From NCBI GenBank assembly GCA_030642585.1, contig DAOWNN010000122.1, positions 1 through 6,760 on the forward strand: DNA of 6,760 bases, given 5' to 3'. The position numbers and the translations under genes are program-made. Numbering within the stretch: position 1 is the stretch's first letter; each line of letters begins with the position of its first letter. Below, piece by piece: positions 5,630 through 6,760 of this stretch. The DNA comes from Bacteroidota bacterium. Its GTDB lineage: Bacteria; Bacteroidota; Bacteroidia; Bacteroidales; VadinHA17. Under the pieces are notes generated by a model that worked only from the letters and a program-made list of their open reading frames with translations, had not been told where the DNA came from and ran no database searches.

Positions 5630-6760
5630 ATGAAAAAAAATCTAATACTATTTTTAGCATTTAGCGTATTCGTCCTGATATCCCAGGAAAGTTTATTGGG
5701 TCAGGTTGTAGATCCTGTTAAGAAATCTGAAAAGGAAGGCGAAAATCGCGTAAACAAAAACATTGATAAGGGGATTAACAAAGCTTTTGATGATCTGGAG
5801 AAAGGAATAGGTGGTTTATTTAAGCGAAAGAAAAAACAAAAGCAATCCTCTCAACCAGAAGCTAAGCAATCTGAACAAGTTGCCGGACAATCAAAGGATG
5901 CCACGGTTGCAGCACAAACTAAACAGGGCAAAACTAAAGCTTCCCTCGTCTGGGCAAAGTATGATTTTGTGCCAGGTGATATGGTGATCTTTGAAGATGA
6001 TCTCATAGGTGAGGAGAATGGTGAATTTCCTTCCCGCTGGGATCTGGTGCGGGGAACTGCAGAAATTGCAAAAGTGGATGGTGAAAATGTGATATTCCTG
6101 AGGGGAGGACAGCCAACTATTGTTCCATACCTTGAAAATTCAACCCAGGATTACCTTCCGGATGTTTTCACCATAGAATTTGATGTGTATTTTGGGTTTA
6201 CCTATTTTAAGGTCTATTTATATGATAGAAAAAATCAAAAAGCTTCAGGTTCCAGTCAGTATACTATGAGTGTTTCATATAATGCAATGGACTGTGGAAG
6301 TGCTAAAAGTACCTATCCTTCTAAAGTAGAGCAAAAACGATGGGCACATATTTCCATTGCTTATACCAATGGAAAATTTAAGGCCTATCTTGATGACACC
6401 CGCCTGATTAATATCCCCAGGATGGAAATCAATCCAACCGGATTAACATTATATTCTTATCATGCCAATAATGAGTATCCCATTTATATAAAGAATGTAC
6501 GTATTGCCAAAGGGGGAGTCAAATATTATGACCGTGTTTTGCAGGATGGGAAAATTGTGGCCAATGGAATTCGCTTTGATCTGGGTAAAGTCAGCCTGAA
6601 ATCTGAATCCATGGGAGTAATTAATGAGATTTATGAGTTGATGGATGAGAACCCAGATCTTAATTTTAGTGTGGAAGGCCATACCGATAACCAGGGAAAC
6701 GATGACTTTAATCTTGAACTTTCTCAGGGCCGTGCGGAGACTGTGATGAATACCCTGGTT
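5630..6760 (+). CDS. Exported jelly-roll plus OmpA C-terminal domain protein (3' end beyond window)
   Basis: The frame is open from the ATG at 5630 to the last base, 377 codons, and is cut only by the window edge. Residues 1-24 form a signal peptide (MKK, hydrophobic core, SLLGQ). There is no lipobox Cys, so a soluble periplasmic protein is expected. Residues 28-62 are an amphipathic charged helix (NIDKGINKAFDDLEKGIGG), then a basic cluster FKRKKKQKQ (64-72) and a Gln/Ala/Lys-rich linker to about 105. Residues about 118-300 alternate strand-like segments and resemble a concanavalin-type jelly roll (FTIEFDVYFGF 180-190, WAHISIAYTNGKFKAYLDD 238-256), a carbohydrate-binding-like fold; this is inference. 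From 313, GIRFDLGKVSLKSES opens an OmpA-like peptidoglycan-binding domain with VEGHTDNQGNDDFN (348-361) and LSQGRAETV (364-372); Asp353 and Arg368 match the residues that contact diaminopimelate in OmpA. No beta-barrel precedes it. It may tether something to the cell wall. Confidence 0.88.
   Translation, partial: MKKNLILFLAFSVFVLISQESLLGQVVDPVKKSEKEGENRVNKNIDKGINKAFDDLEKGIGGLFKRKKKQKQSSQPEAKQSEQVAGQSKDATVAAQTKQGKTKASLVWAKYDFVPGDMVIFEDDLIGEENGEFPSRWDLVRGTAEIAKVDGENVIFLRGGQPTIVPYLENSTQDYLPDVFTIEFDVYFGFTYFKVYLYDRKNQKASGSSQYTMSVSYNAMDCGSAKSTYPSKVEQKRWAHISIAYTNGKFKAYLDDTRLINIPRMEINPTGLTLYSYHANNEYPIYIKNVRIAKGGVKYYDRVLQDGKIVANGIRFDLGKVSLKSESMGVINEIYELMDENPDLNFSVEGHTDNQGNDDFNLELSQGRAETVMNTLV

Noticed and set aside
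6449..6682. Leftward 77-codon frame
   Set aside because: It is antisense to the OmpA-like coding sequence, whose motifs (GHTDN, GRAETV) fix the real frame.

Overview
The window looks like ordinary chromosome of a member of the Bacteroidota. Four things point there: a TPR/YehU-type histidine kinase paired with a LytTR regulator, signal peptides ending in short Gln-containing sites (AYSQ, LLGQ), near-absence of Shine-Dalgarno sequences with A/T-rich start regions, and a TAnnTTTG-like -7 element. The DNA is moderately AT-rich throughout, with no obvious compositional break. I see no rRNA, tRNA, CRISPR array, insertion sequence or integrase. I cannot assign genus or species.

Layout: at the left edge there is a likely 30-residue tail of a rightward gene (ends at 95). 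Then comes a leftward gene for a secreted AbgB-like M20 amidohydrolase (231-1664), convergent with that tail. A 104-bp divergent spacer follows. Three rightward genes come next: queE (1769-2404), a two-domain sensor made of periplasmic TPRs and a cytoplasmic LytS/YehU-type histidine kinase (2469-4619), and a LytTR response regulator (4647-5399). After a 230-bp spacer, a rightward gene for a secreted jelly-roll/OmpA C-terminal protein (5630 to the window end) runs off the edge. The 230-bp spacer carries a possible 41-codon leftward ORF.

How the genes work together: the kinase and regulator (27 bp apart) are almost certainly one two-component system. Its likely signal path is periplasmic TPR array, single membrane helix, dimerising His517, Asp54 of the regulator, then DNA binding by the LytTR domain. 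The OmpA-like gene downstream is a possible target or simply a neighbour; no paired LytTR sites were found before it. queE makes the 7-deazaguanine precursor of queuosine, and nothing seen here links it to its neighbours. The amidohydrolase is exported, unlike cytoplasmic E. coli AbgB, so it probably works on amides in the periplasm.

I found no convincing novel system. The items most worth a second look are the small leftward ORF at 5435-5560, the odd start of the sensor kinase (a four-codon MKFL ORF stops two bases before the start codon), and the architecture of the OmpA-like protein.
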